This document shows positions 1-7,302 of a stretch of 37,750 nt of DNA, piece after piece. The notes beneath the pieces were generated by a model. It was given only the letters and a program-made list of their open reading frames with translations. It ran no database searches and was not told the origin of the DNA. The stretch comes from Flavobacteriaceae bacterium (lineage in GTDB: Bacteria > Bacteroidota > Bacteroidia > Flavobacteriales > Flavobacteriaceae), in assembly GCA_028281065.1 (NCBI GenBank), contig JANQKN010000005.1:1-37750 (forward strand). Direction: 5' to 3'. The position numbers and the translations under genes were made by a program. Position 1 is the stretch's first letter; every line of letters begins with the position of its first letter.

Positions 1-267
1 ATATTCGTATCGGGTACAGTAAATCTGCTCTGGTGTTAAAAAGGGGTTGTATTCTATGGTCCAGGTTATGGAATAATCTGTATCTATTTTAGGATCATAA
101 ACAGGGAAAACATAATCTTGGGGACAATCTTTTGAGCCACGAAGACCCAGGTTGCCTGTTTCTTGGGAAGTTATCTGTTGGTTGTCTAATTCGTTTGTGG
201 TTTCCTCCTGTGAACAGGAAACAAGGAGTAGCATGGCTACTAGCAATAGAGGAAATCTAGTTTTCAT
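1..267 (-). CDS. Putative lipoprotein, truncated by window start
   Basis: Reading leftwards from the ATG at 265-267, the frame stays open to base 1, giving 89 codons; the C-terminus lies outside the window. The N-terminus is a lipoprotein signal peptide: Lys/Arg start, a Leu-rich core and a lipobox ending L-V-S-C (Cys about residue 18), followed by an acidic Q-E-E stretch as in exported Bacteroidota lipoproteins. The mature part contains Y-V-F-P-V-Y-D and T-I-E-Y-N-P-F-L-T-P-E-Q-I, which match the neighbouring lipoprotein at 436-876 (Y-V-F-R-I-H-D and T-I-E-Y-D-R-S-L-T-L-A-E-I). The two are tandem paralogues. I do not recognise the family and propose no function beyond envelope location. Its upstream region shares a conserved block with that of the paralogue. 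Confidence 0.75.
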   Translation of the reverse strand, partial: MKTRFPLLLVAMLLLVSCSQEETTNELDNQQITSQETGNLGLRGSKDCPQDYVFPVYDPKIDTDYSITWTIEYNPFLTPEQIYCTRYEY

Positions 268-324
268 AATAAATAAATTAATTTTTAAAAGTTTGTATTA
301 CACTCCTTTGTTCTAAAAGTAGGT

Positions 325-336
325 AAATCTAACCCA
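325..336 (-). promoter_or_regulatory. Conserved upstream box, copy 1 (TGGGTTAGATTT)
   Basis: On the minus strand, 58 bases before the start of the lipoprotein at 1-267, reads TGGGTTAGATTT. The paralogous gene has TGGGTGAGATTT at almost the same distance (60 bases), 11 of 12 bases identical, and both are followed by a TA-n-TTTT tract and AACAAA. The coding regions have diverged far more, so the block may be a shared promoter element, possibly read by the ECF sigma factor next door. That link is inference. Confidence 0.4.
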
Positions 337-374
337 GCTTTTAAATAATATGTCTCTGGTTTGTTGAAATAAAG

Positions 375-407
375 AAAAGGATGGCCATTGTTATAAGCCA
401 TCCTTTT
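375..407. terminator. Bidirectional intrinsic terminator
   Basis: Perfect 11-base-pair stem (375-385 with 397-407, AAAAGGATGGC and its complement) with an 11-base loop. T-runs follow on both strands: TTTTTT on the plus strand, TTTTCTTT on the minus strand. It lies just after the stop of the minus-strand lipoprotein at 436-876 and before its paralogue, so it probably ends the upstream gene and keeps the two as separate transcripts. Confidence 0.75.
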
Positions 408-435
408 TTAATTTTTATAGTTTGTCGGTCTGCCT

Positions 436-876
436 TTAATCCCCAGAGCTAGAACCAGAACCAGTGCTTGCAAACAACCTTGGGTCGGTACCAATGGTTG
501 TGGAAGTACTTTGGCCAGGTTGCCCGAAGGATGAAGACCACCGATCCTGGTATGGGTCTTCAGGTTGCGGTAATACCAAGGCAAGGTCGAAATCTTCTTG
601 GCTAAAATATTCCTGACGTATACAGGCTATTTCTGCAAGGGTTAAACTACGGTCGTATTCTATAGTAAAGAAAACATTGGATTGATGAAAATTGGCTCTG
701 GAATCATGTATTCGGAATACATAGTTGGGATTACAATCAAAGTATGTTTTCTCATTCTCATCTGCGGTCGAAAAAGTACTCGACTCAGCATTTAATTCAT
801 CTAAAGTAGGTTCTTGGGTACATGAAATAAGTAGTACGGATACTACGGCAAAAATTAAGTAATGTTTAGTTTTCAT
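436..876 (-). CDS. Putative lipoprotein, paralogue of the adjacent gene
   Basis: A 146-residue protein with a lipoprotein signal peptide (hydrophobic core, lipobox L-I-S-C with Cys about residue 19, then T-Q-E-P). The middle part, about residues 50-90, is similar to the truncated lipoprotein at 1-267, including the T-I-E-Y core and a shared Cys-x-R-x-E-Y motif. The last 40 residues are rich in Ser, Gly, Thr and Pro and look disordered. It is divergent from an ECF sigma factor gene 167 bases away. The start at 876 is chosen because the signal peptide begins there. Family not recognised; a cell-envelope protein, perhaps outer-membrane anchored, is all that can be said. Confidence 0.75.
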   Translation of the reverse strand: MKTKHYLIFAVVSVLLISCTQEPTLDELNAESSTFSTADENEKTYFDCNPNYVFRIHDSRANFHQSNVFFTIEYDRSLTLAEIACIRQEYFSQEDFDLALVLPQPEDPYQDRWSSSFGQPGQSTSTTIGTDPRLFASTGSGSSSGD

Positions 877-935
877 AACAAGTGTATTTAGTTTAGTGAA
901 AAAGTGAACTATACCCTTTTGTTAAAAAAATACGA

Positions 936-947
936 AAATCTCACCCA
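936..947 (-). promoter_or_regulatory. Conserved upstream box, copy 2 (TGGGTGAGATTT)
   Basis: Second copy of the block at 325-336, here 60 bases before the start of the lipoprotein at 436-876. It is again followed downstream by a TA-n-TTTT tract and AACAAA. It lies in the 167-base divergent region shared with the ECF sigma factor gene. A weaker, imperfect relative (GGGT, four G, ATTT) occurs on the plus strand at 963-974, 70 bases before the sigma gene; that could be autoregulation but the match needs an indel. Confidence 0.4.
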
Positions 948-1043
948 AATTGCGAGTAATTAGGGTGGGGATTTATAAAATAAGCATGAGGAAATTTAGA
1001 AAAGTGGCTCTTTTTTCTATTTTTGTTTAGTTACCTAACCTCC

Positions 1044-1607
1044 ATGAAATTCAATTCTTCCCAAGAAATAATAAATTTGTTATTGGTAAATGACAGGGAC
1101 TGTATACAGTCCATTTATACCCGTAATTTAGATAAGGTCATTCGGTTTGTTTCTAAAAACAAGGGGACTCCCAGCGATGCAGAGGAAATTTTTCAAGATG
1201 CACTGTTTCAAATTATTGTTAGGGCCAAGGTAAAAGGATTGCAGATTAACTCCTCTTTCGATGCTTATTTGTTTACTGTTTGTAAAAATTTATGGTACAA
1301 AGAGTTAAATAATAGAAAAAAGAAGGTAAGAAACGATATTGTTTTGGAACTAAAGGGCGAAGAGAACAACCATATAGAGTCTATATTGTATCAAGAACGA
1401 TGGGATCTTTTTGAAGAAATGCTCCAAAAACTTTCCGATCGGTGCAGGAGTCTGTTAAAAGACTACTTCAACAAAGTAGCTTATGCCAAGATTGTTGAAA
1501 AATTCTCTTTTGCCAACGAAAACTCAGCATTTCAAGGGGTTTTTAAGTGCAAAAAGAAGTTGGCACAATATATAAAAGAAGACGCTAGATATCTTATGCT
1601 TAAATAA
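1044..1607 (+). CDS. ECF-family RNA polymerase sigma factor
   Basis: A sigma-70 family factor of the ECF class (regions 2 and 4 only), directing RNA polymerase to a small regulon. Region 2 is visible in the first 100 residues (a D-A-E-E-I-F-Q-D-A-L-F helix, then F-D-A-Y-L-F-T-V-C-K-N), and region 4 near the C-terminus (L-S-D-R-C-R-S-L-L, then a helix-turn-helix with Y-A-K-I and a K-C-K-K-K-L tail). I start at the ATG at 1044 (187 residues); an in-frame TTG at 1023 would add seven residues but is less likely. The next gene begins two bases after the stop, so the two form an operon, and the partner is a membrane protein that may act as anti-sigma factor. Targets could include the divergent lipoproteins. 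Confidence 0.85.
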   Translation: MKFNSSQEIINLLLVNDRDCIQSIYTRNLDKVIRFVSKNKGTPSDAEEIFQDALFQIIVRAKVKGLQINSSFDAYLFTVCKNLWYKELNNRKKKVRNDIVLELKGEENNHIESILYQERWDLFEEMLQKLSDRCRSLLKDYFNKVAYAKIVEKFSFANENSAFQGVFKCKKKLAQYIKEDARYLMLK

Positions 1608-1609
1608 CC

Positions 1610-2407
1610 ATGGACGATAATTTGCAATACAACATAGAACGTTATTTGAGTGGTGCCATGCCGCCGGATGAGGTTGTTGATTTTGAAAAATTGGTAGCCG
1701 AAAACCCAGAAGTAAAAAAGGAGCTGAACCTTTTTAAGGAAATAAATCAACACTTATCGGGTGAACGGGATGATTACGACATCCCCAATTCTGTCTATAC
1801 AAACGAGTTGCGTTCTTTTTTAAGAAGCGAAGAAGCAAAAGATATCCAAAAAACCATTGCAGAAATTGGAGAAGAACAAACAGTAGCCAGTAAAAGAAAA
1901 GGAAGATCGAATATGCTAATGGTAGCTGCTTCCGTAGTAATCTTTTTGTTTGCTTCGTTGGGTTATTGGTTTTTAGGGAATCCCTCTACAGATTCCCTAT
2001 ATGTAGATTATTACTCTCAGGAAGATCTCCCTTCTATCGTAAAAAGGGGCGATGATTCGTCTTCATTGGAAAAAGGAGCTCTTGCTTTTCAGGATGGAAA
2101 TCATGAAGAAGCCGTAGCTTATTTTGAATCCTATAAAGAAGCAGGAGGCGACTTGGATCCTTCGGTTTTTTTGTATTTGGGTGTGGCTTATTCGAAAATA
2201 GAAAACATAGAAAAAAGCATCGAAAATTTCGATGCTATCATAACATCCAATTCTTTGGATGCCTCCAAAGGGCTTTGGTTTAAAGCCTTGGCTTATTTAA
2301 AAGCGGGCCAAAGTGAAAATGCTAAAACCATTTTGGAAGAAATCGTTTCAAATCCATCCCATTTCAATAGTAATAAAGCCAAAGAACTACTCGGTAAACT
2401 AGATTAG
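1610..2407 (+). CDS. Membrane TPR protein, putative anti-sigma factor
   Basis: A 265-residue protein with a soluble N-terminus of about 100 residues, one transmembrane helix at about residues 102-122 (preceded by K-R-K-G-R), and a C-terminal part with tetratricopeptide-like helices at about 150-260 (motifs A-L-A-F-Q-D-G-N-H-E-E-A-V-A-Y-F and L-Y-L-G-V-A-Y-S-K-I). The N-terminus (I-E-R-Y-L-S-G-A-M-P-P-D-E) resembles the start of zinc-free anti-sigma proteins. It starts two bases after the sigma stop, so tight co-expression is expected. The likely arrangement is an N-terminal domain holding the sigma factor in the cytoplasm and a periplasmic TPR sensor; this role is inferred from position and topology. 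The stop codon overlaps the convergent AraC-type gene by four bases. Confidence 0.7.
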   Translation: MDDNLQYNIERYLSGAMPPDEVVDFEKLVAENPEVKKELNLFKEINQHLSGERDDYDIPNSVYTNELRSFLRSEEAKDIQKTIAEIGEEQTVASKRKGRSNMLMVAASVVIFLFASLGYWFLGNPSTDSLYVDYYSQEDLPSIVKRGDDSSSLEKGALAFQDGNHEEAVAYFESYKEAGGDLDPSVFLYLGVAYSKIENIEKSIENFDAIITSNSLDASKGLWFKALAYLKAGQSENAKTILEEIVSNPSHFNSNKAKELLGKLD

Positions 2408-3018
2408 CAATTGGTTGTCTGAAGGCTTTTTAAGAATACCGATGGATAGGTATTGTATTTTTCCCTGAACTTCTTGGAGAAACTTTCGGCGCTTTTAAAC
2501 CCGTTGTCATAAGCAATCGCCTCTATGGTATATTTTCTTTTTTGAGGGTTCTCCAACAAGTCTTGGTGGGCATGCTCTATCCTAAGGTCGTTCATGTAAT
2601 TCTTAAAAGATTTCCCTTTAATATGGTTAATGATTTTGGATAGATAACTGCTATTGGTGCCCAATTCCTTGGCTAAGGAACTTAAGTTTACATCTTGACT
2701 CAAAAACAATTTTTGCGCCTCGAAAGAATGGATCTTCAAAATAACGGTTTCGAGTATTTCCTTAGAGATACCCAAGCTGTCGTAATCGATATCCTCTTTT
2801 TGAGGTTCGTGATTTATTTTCCTTTTTAAGCGTTCACTTAATTTTTTGTAATGCTCTTGTCGCGCTTCATGAAAATGATACAGTTTTAAAGAAACTTGCG
2901 CAATGATGGTGTAGAAAAACTTTTTTGGTGAAAAAACAGGCTCTATAGTAGAAGTTTGATTAGCTTCTACATAAGGTAATGCTGTTTCTTCGATAGATGT
3001 AATTGATAGTTTGTTCAT
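2404..3018 (-). CDS. AraC-family transcriptional regulator
   Basis: A 204-residue protein whose C-terminal 100 residues are an AraC/XylS DNA-binding domain with two helix-turn-helix units: L-A-K-E-L-G-T-N-S-S-Y-L-S-K-I-I-N first, then I-E-A-I-A-Y-D-N-G-F-K-S-A-E-S-F-S-K-K-F. The N-terminal part is short (about 100 residues) and shows neither a receiver nor a TPR sensor domain, unlike the larger hybrid or TPR-AraC proteins common in Flavobacteria. Its stop TAA and the stop TAG of the convergent anti-sigma gene share four bases. Its targets cannot be read from the sequence. Confidence 0.85.
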   Translation of the reverse strand: MNKLSITSIEETALPYVEANQTSTIEPVFSPKKFFYTIIAQVSLKLYHFHEARQEHYKKLSERLKRKINHEPQKEDIDYDSLGISKEILETVILKIHSFEAQKLFLSQDVNLSSLAKELGTNSSYLSKIINHIKGKSFKNYMNDLRIEHAHQDLLENPQKRKYTIEAIAYDNGFKSAESFSKKFREKYNTYPSVFLKSLQTTNC

Positions 3019-3143
3019 AGCGTTAAATTTGAATCTAACTTATGAGCAAAATGTTAAAATTTAGGCAAAGCCGATAAAGTTTTACTAGGCCTAATCCCTA
3101 ATTTTTACCAAAAAACAGCTTAAAAAGTACGGTTTTTTTCCTG

Positions 3144-4025
3144 TTAAATTGCTGCCTTTTCTGTAGCAATACTTCGGTCCAATTTCTTCACCAAGCCTTG
3201 CAGAACGTTGCCTGGCCCTACTTCGATAAATTCGTCGGCGCCATCGGCGATCATATTTTTAAGACTCTGTGTCCATTTTACGGGAGCAGTAAGCTGAGCT
3301 ATTAAATTTTTCTTAATTTCTGAAGGGTCCGTAACTGCGATTGTACTCACATTTTGATAAATAGGACAGGCTGGATCCGTAAAATTTGTACTTTCTATGG
3401 CAGCTGCCAACTCCTCACGGGCAGGTTCCATTAATGGACTGTGAAAGGCGCCACCAACAGGTAGTAGGAGTGCTCTTCGCGCACCCGCTTCTTTAAGGGT
3501 TTCGCAAGCATTGTTTACAGCTTCAATTTCACCGGAAATAACCAATTGCCCGGGACAATTATAATTGGCGGCTACAACAATACCCGCTGTGTCTTCGCAT
3601 ACTTGCTCTACAACCCCGTCTTCGAGCCCCAAAACGGCAGCCATGGTAGAAGGCTTTATTTCACAAGCCTTTTGCATGGCCTGTGCTCGTTGCGATACCA
3701 AATGCAATCCATCACTAAAAGCCAAGGTTCTATTCGCCACAAGGGCAGAAAGCTCACCTAAAGAATGTCCCGCTACCATATCGGGTTGAAAACGATCTCC
3801 CATAACCTCTGCCAAGATGGTAGAATGAAGAAAAATAGCAGGTTGGGTTACCTTGGTTTGCTTTAACTCATCGGCACTTCCCTCGAACATGATTTTTACA
3901 ATGTCGAAACCAAGCACATCGTTGGCATGTTGAAAAAGTTCTTTGGCCTTATCGGAAGTATCGTATAGATCCTTCCCCATTCCTGTAAACTGTGCCCCTT
4001 GACCTGGGAAAACGTATGCTTTCAT
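3144..4025 (-). CDS. fabD: Malonyl-CoA:ACP transacylase FabD
   Basis: Transfers malonyl from CoA to acyl carrier protein, feeding type II fatty acid synthesis in the cytoplasm. The 293-residue length is normal. Diagnostic residues are all present: G-Q-G-A-Q near residues 8-12, Q61 in T-Q-P-A, the catalytic Ser88 in G-H-S-L-G, Arg113 in S-Q-R-A-Q, and His195 in G-A-F-H-S-P-L-M. It stands apart from the genes on either side and has its own promoter-like box (4055-4062), so it is probably a single-gene transcript. No other fab gene is in the window. Confidence 0.97.
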   Translation of the reverse strand: MKAYVFPGQGAQFTGMGKDLYDTSDKAKELFQHANDVLGFDIVKIMFEGSADELKQTKVTQPAIFLHSTILAEVMGDRFQPDMVAGHSLGELSALVANRTLAFSDGLHLVSQRAQAMQKACEIKPSTMAAVLGLEDGVVEQVCEDTAGIVVAANYNCPGQLVISGEIEAVNNACETLKEAGARRALLLPVGGAFHSPLMEPAREELAAAIESTNFTDPACPIYQNVSTIAVTDPSEIKKNLIAQLTAPVKWTQSLKNMIADGADEFIEVGPGNVLQGLVKKLDRSIATEKAAI

Positions 4026-4054
4026 TTTAGTTTTATTACGGTTGATAGTGGGGG

Positions 4055-4062
4055 CAAAAATA
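4055..4062 (-). promoter_or_regulatory. Putative -7 box of fabD
   Basis: On the minus strand reads TATTTTTG, a full match to the Bacteroidota -7 consensus TAnnTTTG, 29 bases before the fabD start. It is followed by CCCCC, as in other boxes of this window. No clear -33 TTG is seen. Confidence 0.5.
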
Positions 4063-4094
4063 CGACTTTAATAATTTATGGAAAGACTAAATAA

Positions 4095-4940
4095 CTAACT
4101 GTATTGGGATATAATTTGTTTTACCTCTCTATAATAACCTACTCCAAAAAGATTAAGGTGAACCAAGAGATAATATAGCTGCCATAAAGGGATGCGCCCT
4201 TTCCATTCGGGAGTTAAAGGGAAGTCTTCGTTGTACTGGGTAAACACTTCTGCAGGAAACCCACCAAATAGTTGCATCATGGCAAGATCCATTTCCCTGG
4301 GGGCATAAGCGACGGCAGGATCGATAAGGACAGGGTTTCCTTCTTTGGAAATAATATAGTTGCCGTTCCATAAATCCCCATGAACAAGGGAGGGTGTTTC
4401 TTTAGGAATAATCTGCGAAACGATTTTGTAAAATGTATTTAGATCCGAAAATATGAAACCACGATCTTGGGCCATTTTAAACTGAGGATCCAATCGCTGG
4501 GTGATGTAAAACTCCGAAGCATCATCGCACCAATTGTTGGGTTGAATGAGGCTCCCTATATAGTTGGAAGTATCAAGACCAAATCTGGATTGGGTAGTAC
4601 GGTGTAATTTTGCCAAAGATTCAGCAAAATCACGCCAAAACGATGAGCTGGGATGCCCATTGGGAATATATTCAAGCAGTAGGTAAGCGGTGTTGTTAAA
4701 AATACCTTGGTCTATAACCTTGGGAATTCGAAAACTATTGGATTGTTTCAAAAGTCCAAGCCCCAATGCTTCTTTTTCGAATAAACCGGGCAATCGATTG
4801 TTGCTGTTCCTTTTTAGGACGAATTCCCCATTTTGGGTTTTTAATGATTCAACCTGATTTATGTCACCTCCTGCTAAAGGAGTAACACTAACAATGGTAG
4901 CGTTTAGCAGAGTCCCTATATGTTCAAAAAAGGCATTCAT
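4095..4940 (-). CDS. Fructosamine kinase family protein
   Basis: A 281-residue protein of the fructosamine/ketosamine-3-kinase family, which shares the aminoglycoside-phosphotransferase fold and phosphorylates sugars attached to amino groups so that the adduct falls off (protein deglycation). Seen: the N-terminal G-G-D-I-N-Q and F-V-L-K lysine region, a hinge L-L-L-E-Y-I, the catalytic loop V-H-G-D-L-W-N-G-N, and the metal-binding L-I-D-P-A-V-A-Y-A-P-R-E-M-D-L-A-M that marks this family. Length fits. It lies 12 bases downstream of folA on the same strand and is likely co-transcribed. The true substrate of bacterial members is often unknown. Confidence 0.88.
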   Translation of the reverse strand: MNAFFEHIGTLLNATIVSVTPLAGGDINQVESLKTQNGEFVLKRNSNNRLPGLFEKEALGLGLLKQSNSFRIPKVIDQGIFNNTAYLLLEYIPNGHPSSSFWRDFAESLAKLHRTTQSRFGLDTSNYIGSLIQPNNWCDDASEFYITQRLDPQFKMAQDRGFIFSDLNTFYKIVSQIIPKETPSLVHGDLWNGNYIISKEGNPVLIDPAVAYAPREMDLAMMQLFGGFPAEVFTQYNEDFPLTPEWKGRIPLWQLYYLLVHLNLFGVGYYREVKQIISQYS

Positions 4941-4952
4941 GCCACACCTTTT

Positions 4953-5444
4953 TTAATCGGGTGTTTTCCTATCCCAGGTTTCGTAGGTAAAGGCATAGGC
5001 ATGACGCTCGTCTGTATCGTGGTACTCCGAGTGGGTAATCTGCCAGTCTGCTTCGGGAATATCGGGGAAAAACGCATCCGCATCAAAAGTGCCATGCACA
5101 CGGGTAAGCTCTATTCGGTCAGCATGATCCATGCCAAGGGTGTATATTTCCCCACCTCCAATAATGAAGGGTTGGGGGTCGTCCTTGGCTATTTCCAAGG
5201 CAGCTTCAAGGGTGTGGACTACAACGACCCCTTCGTGTTTGTAGTCCGGGTTTCGGGTAATTACTACATGGGTTCTGTTGGGCAATAGTTTGGGGAAAGA
5301 TTCGAAAGTCTTTCGACCCATAATGATATAGTGTCCTGTGGTAAGTTGTTTGAAACGCTTAAAATCGTCGGGTAAATGCCAAACCAAATCGTTGTCTTTG
5401 CCCAATTCGTTGTTTTCGCCAGCAGCGGCAATCATTGTAATCAT
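4953..5444 (-). CDS. folA: Dihydrofolate reductase
   Basis: Reduces dihydrofolate to tetrahydrofolate with NADPH, regenerating the cofactor consumed by thymidylate synthase. The 163 residues show the N-terminal I-A-A-A-G-E-N-N-E-L-G-K, the W-H-L-P-D-D-F-K-R-F-K substrate helix (acidic residue of the active site in L-P-D-D), I-M-G-R-K-T-F-E-S-F for NADPH, and I-I-G-G-G-E-I-Y. The start ATG overlaps the stop of the upstream 2TM gene in an ATGA, so translation is probably coupled. thyA is on the same strand about 4.5 kb away, not in the same operon. Confidence 0.97.
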   Translation of the reverse strand: MITMIAAAGENNELGKDNDLVWHLPDDFKRFKQLTTGHYIIMGRKTFESFPKLLPNRTHVVITRNPDYKHEGVVVVHTLEAALEIAKDDPQPFIIGGGEIYTLGMDHADRIELTRVHGTFDADAFFPDIPEADWQITHSEYHDTDERHAYAFTYETWDRKTPD

Positions 5445-5866
5445 AGGTCTTCGGGAGGTTGGGGAATGTCGTTCTCTTTCTTTTTTTTTACTTCTTCGGT
5501 AATTACTTCTTTTCTAACTTCCTTTTCCAGCTCGGCAATACGGGCCTCTTGTTTGGCCTTTAGTTTTTCAATTTGCCGGTCTTCCCATTCTTTACCCATA
5601 AACTTGCTCATTACAAGCACATTGAATAGGTGTATTAAGAAGAAAAGCACCCAAATAAGGATGGCCCAAACAAACCAGTCTTTAATAAAAAAATCTTTTC
5701 CTATTCCCAGTACAGGGTTGATGATAATGAGGACGATGGAGCCTGCTAGAAACAAAACAAAATGCCGCATCAAGAGTTTCTTTTGCCGGACCCTCTTTCG
5801 GGCATATTCGTACTGTTCCCTTTGCTCGGGATCGATTCTGGCTGTTTTGTTGGTTTTAGAAAACAT
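5441..5866 (-). CDS. 2TM-domain membrane protein
   Basis: A 141-residue protein with two hydrophobic helices at about residues 36-54 and 66-86, preceded by a basic segment (A-R-K-R-V-R-Q-K-K) and followed by a highly charged coiled-coil-like tail rich in Glu, Lys and Arg. This is the layout of the 2TM domain family, widespread in Bacteroidota and without a firm function; in some proteins the domain is joined to histidine kinases. It is the first gene of a 2TM-folA-fructosamine-kinase run, overlapping folA by four bases. It is divergent from the PLP enzyme gene, with 60 bases between. Confidence 0.75.
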   Translation of the reverse strand: MFSKTNKTARIDPEQREQYEYARKRVRQKKLLMRHFVLFLAGSIVLIIINPVLGIGKDFFIKDWFVWAILIWVLFFLIHLFNVLVMSKFMGKEWEDRQIEKLKAKQEARIAELEKEVRKEVITEEVKKKKENDIPQPPEDL

Positions 5867-5910
5867 TGTTGGTTACTTTTACAAGCCTTGTAAATGTAGC
5901 ACTTTTTCAA

Positions 5911-5921
5911 ATTTTATCCTT
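5911..5921 (+). promoter_or_regulatory. Putative -7 box very close to the PLP enzyme start
   Basis: The stretch TTATCCTTGCG contains TATCCTTG, seven of eight bases of TAnnTTTG, ending only a few bases before the ATG at 5927. If it is the real -7 element, the mRNA would have almost no leader. A TTG lies upstream near 5888-5890, a plausible -33 distance. Confidence 0.35.
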
Positions 5922-5926
5922 GCGCT

Positions 5927-7006
5927 ATGAAAGACCTTTCCCTTAATTTCCCTGTTACGACTTCGTATACCTATCTAAATACGGCTTCCTGTGGATTGCT
6001 TTCAGAAACATTGGTAGATTGGCGTAGGGAACATGACCGTAACCTTATGGAGGGCGGGAGTATGTTTCGTGACCTTCACAAAGCTCATGTTGCAAAAATT
6101 AGGAAAGGAGTTGGAGGTTTTTTTCATACTTCAGAAAAAAATGTTGCCCTGTTGCCCAATTTTTCCTTTGGAATGAATGTTTTGTTGGATGGAATTTCGA
6201 AAGGACAAAAGGTATTGTTGCTGCGAGGGGATTACCCTTCGGTGAATTGGCCTATCGAAAATCGTGATTTTAATGTTTGCTATGCCGATATAGATGAAAA
6301 CCTAGAAGACAACATAGCCCAAGCAATAGCCAAACACCGTCCAGATATCCTAGCGTTGAGCATTGTGCAATACATTAGCGGGGTAAAAGTAGATTTAGGA
6401 TTTTTAAAGCAAATAAAAGACATCAACCCAGACCTTCTAATTGTTGGGGATGGTACCCAGTTTTTGGGGACTACCCATTTTAATTTCGAAGAAAGTGCAT
6501 TCGATATTATTGGAGCCAGCGCATATAAGTGGCTTCTTTCGGGATATGGCTGTGGGTTGTTTTTAATTAAGGATACTGCAATGGAGCGTATTTTCCCTAC
6601 AACGATCGGATACAATTCTGCCGATGCTAATTTCGACAAAAGAAACGATATCGAATTTGTGGGCCGTTTAGAACCTGGGCATCAGGACATCTTAAACTAT
6701 GGGAGTTTAGGGGAATCTATAGGATACTTTAACTCCTTGGGAATGCCAAAAATAGAAGAATACCTTGGTGGTTTAACAGGTAATGCCAAAGAAGCTTTTA
6801 ATGAACTAGGGTTGTTGAGTGATGTGGCTAGCTTGCGTAAAAACCATTCGACCATCTTCAATATAAAGGGGGATAAGGCATTGTTCCATAAGTTTAAATC
6901 TGAAAACATTATTGCCTCCCTTCGTGGCGATGGCATTCGGGTTAGCTTTCATATCTACAACACCCAAGAGGATCTGGATAGATTGCTGGATGTGATAAAG
7001 AAGTAG
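5927..7006 (+). CDS. Class V PLP-dependent aminotransferase / C-S lyase-like enzyme
   Basis: A 359-residue cytoplasmic enzyme of the aminotransferase class V (cysteine desulfurase-like) fold. Visible elements: N-terminal T-Y-L-N-T-A-S-C-G-L-L-S, the PLP-phosphate region L-L-P-N-F-S-F-G-M-N, Asp175 with Gln178 in V-G-D-G-T-Q-F that contact the pyridine ring, and the Schiff-base Lys201 in S-A-Y-K-W-L. No mobile-loop catalytic Cys of IscS/SufS is apparent near the C-terminus, so I do not call it a cysteine desulfurase. It converges with the egtB-egtD-DUF427 operon, three bases between stops. EgtE, the C-S lyase ending ergothioneine synthesis in mycobacteria, is in this same superfamily, so a lyase acting on hercynylcysteine sulfoxide is possible but unproven. 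Other options: a kynureninase- or isopenicillin-epimerase-like enzyme. Confidence 0.8.
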   Translation: MKDLSLNFPVTTSYTYLNTASCGLLSETLVDWRREHDRNLMEGGSMFRDLHKAHVAKIRKGVGGFFHTSEKNVALLPNFSFGMNVLLDGISKGQKVLLLRGDYPSVNWPIENRDFNVCYADIDENLEDNIAQAIAKHRPDILALSIVQYISGVKVDLGFLKQIKDINPDLLIVGDGTQFLGTTHFNFEESAFDIIGASAYKWLLSGYGCGLFLIKDTAMERIFPTTIGYNSADANFDKRNDIEFVGRLEPGHQDILNYGSLGESIGYFNSLGMPKIEEYLGGLTGNAKEAFNELGLLSDVASLRKNHSTIFNIKGDKALFHKFKSENIIASLRGDGIRVSFHIYNTQEDLDRLLDVIKK

Positions 7007-7009
7007 TGA

Positions 7010-7291
7010 TTATTCTACTACTTCCACGCCACGCCAAAAAGCTACATACCCTTCTATAGGCTTGGCGGCATGCGATGTCTCTGGGTAATACCAAGCAGCA
7101 TCGGGATTGGATTTTCCATCCACTTCGACCGTATAATAGGAAGCTTGTCCTTTCCACGGGCAAACCGTGTGGGTGTCACTACCCGAGAAATATTCTTTGT
7201 TGATACTATCGGCTGGGAAATAATGGTTGTTCTCCACAACTACTGTATCATTGCTTTCTGCTAGTACTTTTCCATTCCAAATTGCTTTCAT
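7010..7291 (-). CDS. DUF427 domain protein
   Basis: A small (93 residues) single-domain protein matching DUF427: opening M-K-A-I-W-N-G-K-V-L-A-E-S, then Y-F-P, the conserved T-H-T-V-C-P-W-K-G-Q-A-S-Y-Y, and A-A-W-Y-Y-P and V-A-F-W-R-G-V near the end. The biochemical role of the family is not established. It is the last gene of the egtB-egtD operon, 11 bases after egtD, so a connection to ergothioneine or thiol metabolism is suggested by context only. Confidence 0.85.
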   Translation of the reverse strand: MKAIWNGKVLAESNDTVVVENNHYFPADSINKEYFSGSDTHTVCPWKGQASYYTVEVDGKSNPDAAWYYPETSHAAKPIEGYVAFWRGVEVVE

Positions 7292-7302
7292 AATTCAGTT
7301 TT

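Noticed and set aside
1023-1043. TTG start for the ECF sigma factor
   Set aside because: The ATG at 1044 gives a normal region 2 start; the seven added residues have no support.
3019-3143. Terminator after fabD
   Set aside because: A/T-rich runs are present but I could not build a convincing stem there.
5376-5930. Plus-strand open frame of 184 codons opposite folA and the 2TM gene
   Set aside because: Antisense to two recognisable genes in an ATGA-coupled pair; its product is low-complexity Ser/Phe/Cys with no family features.
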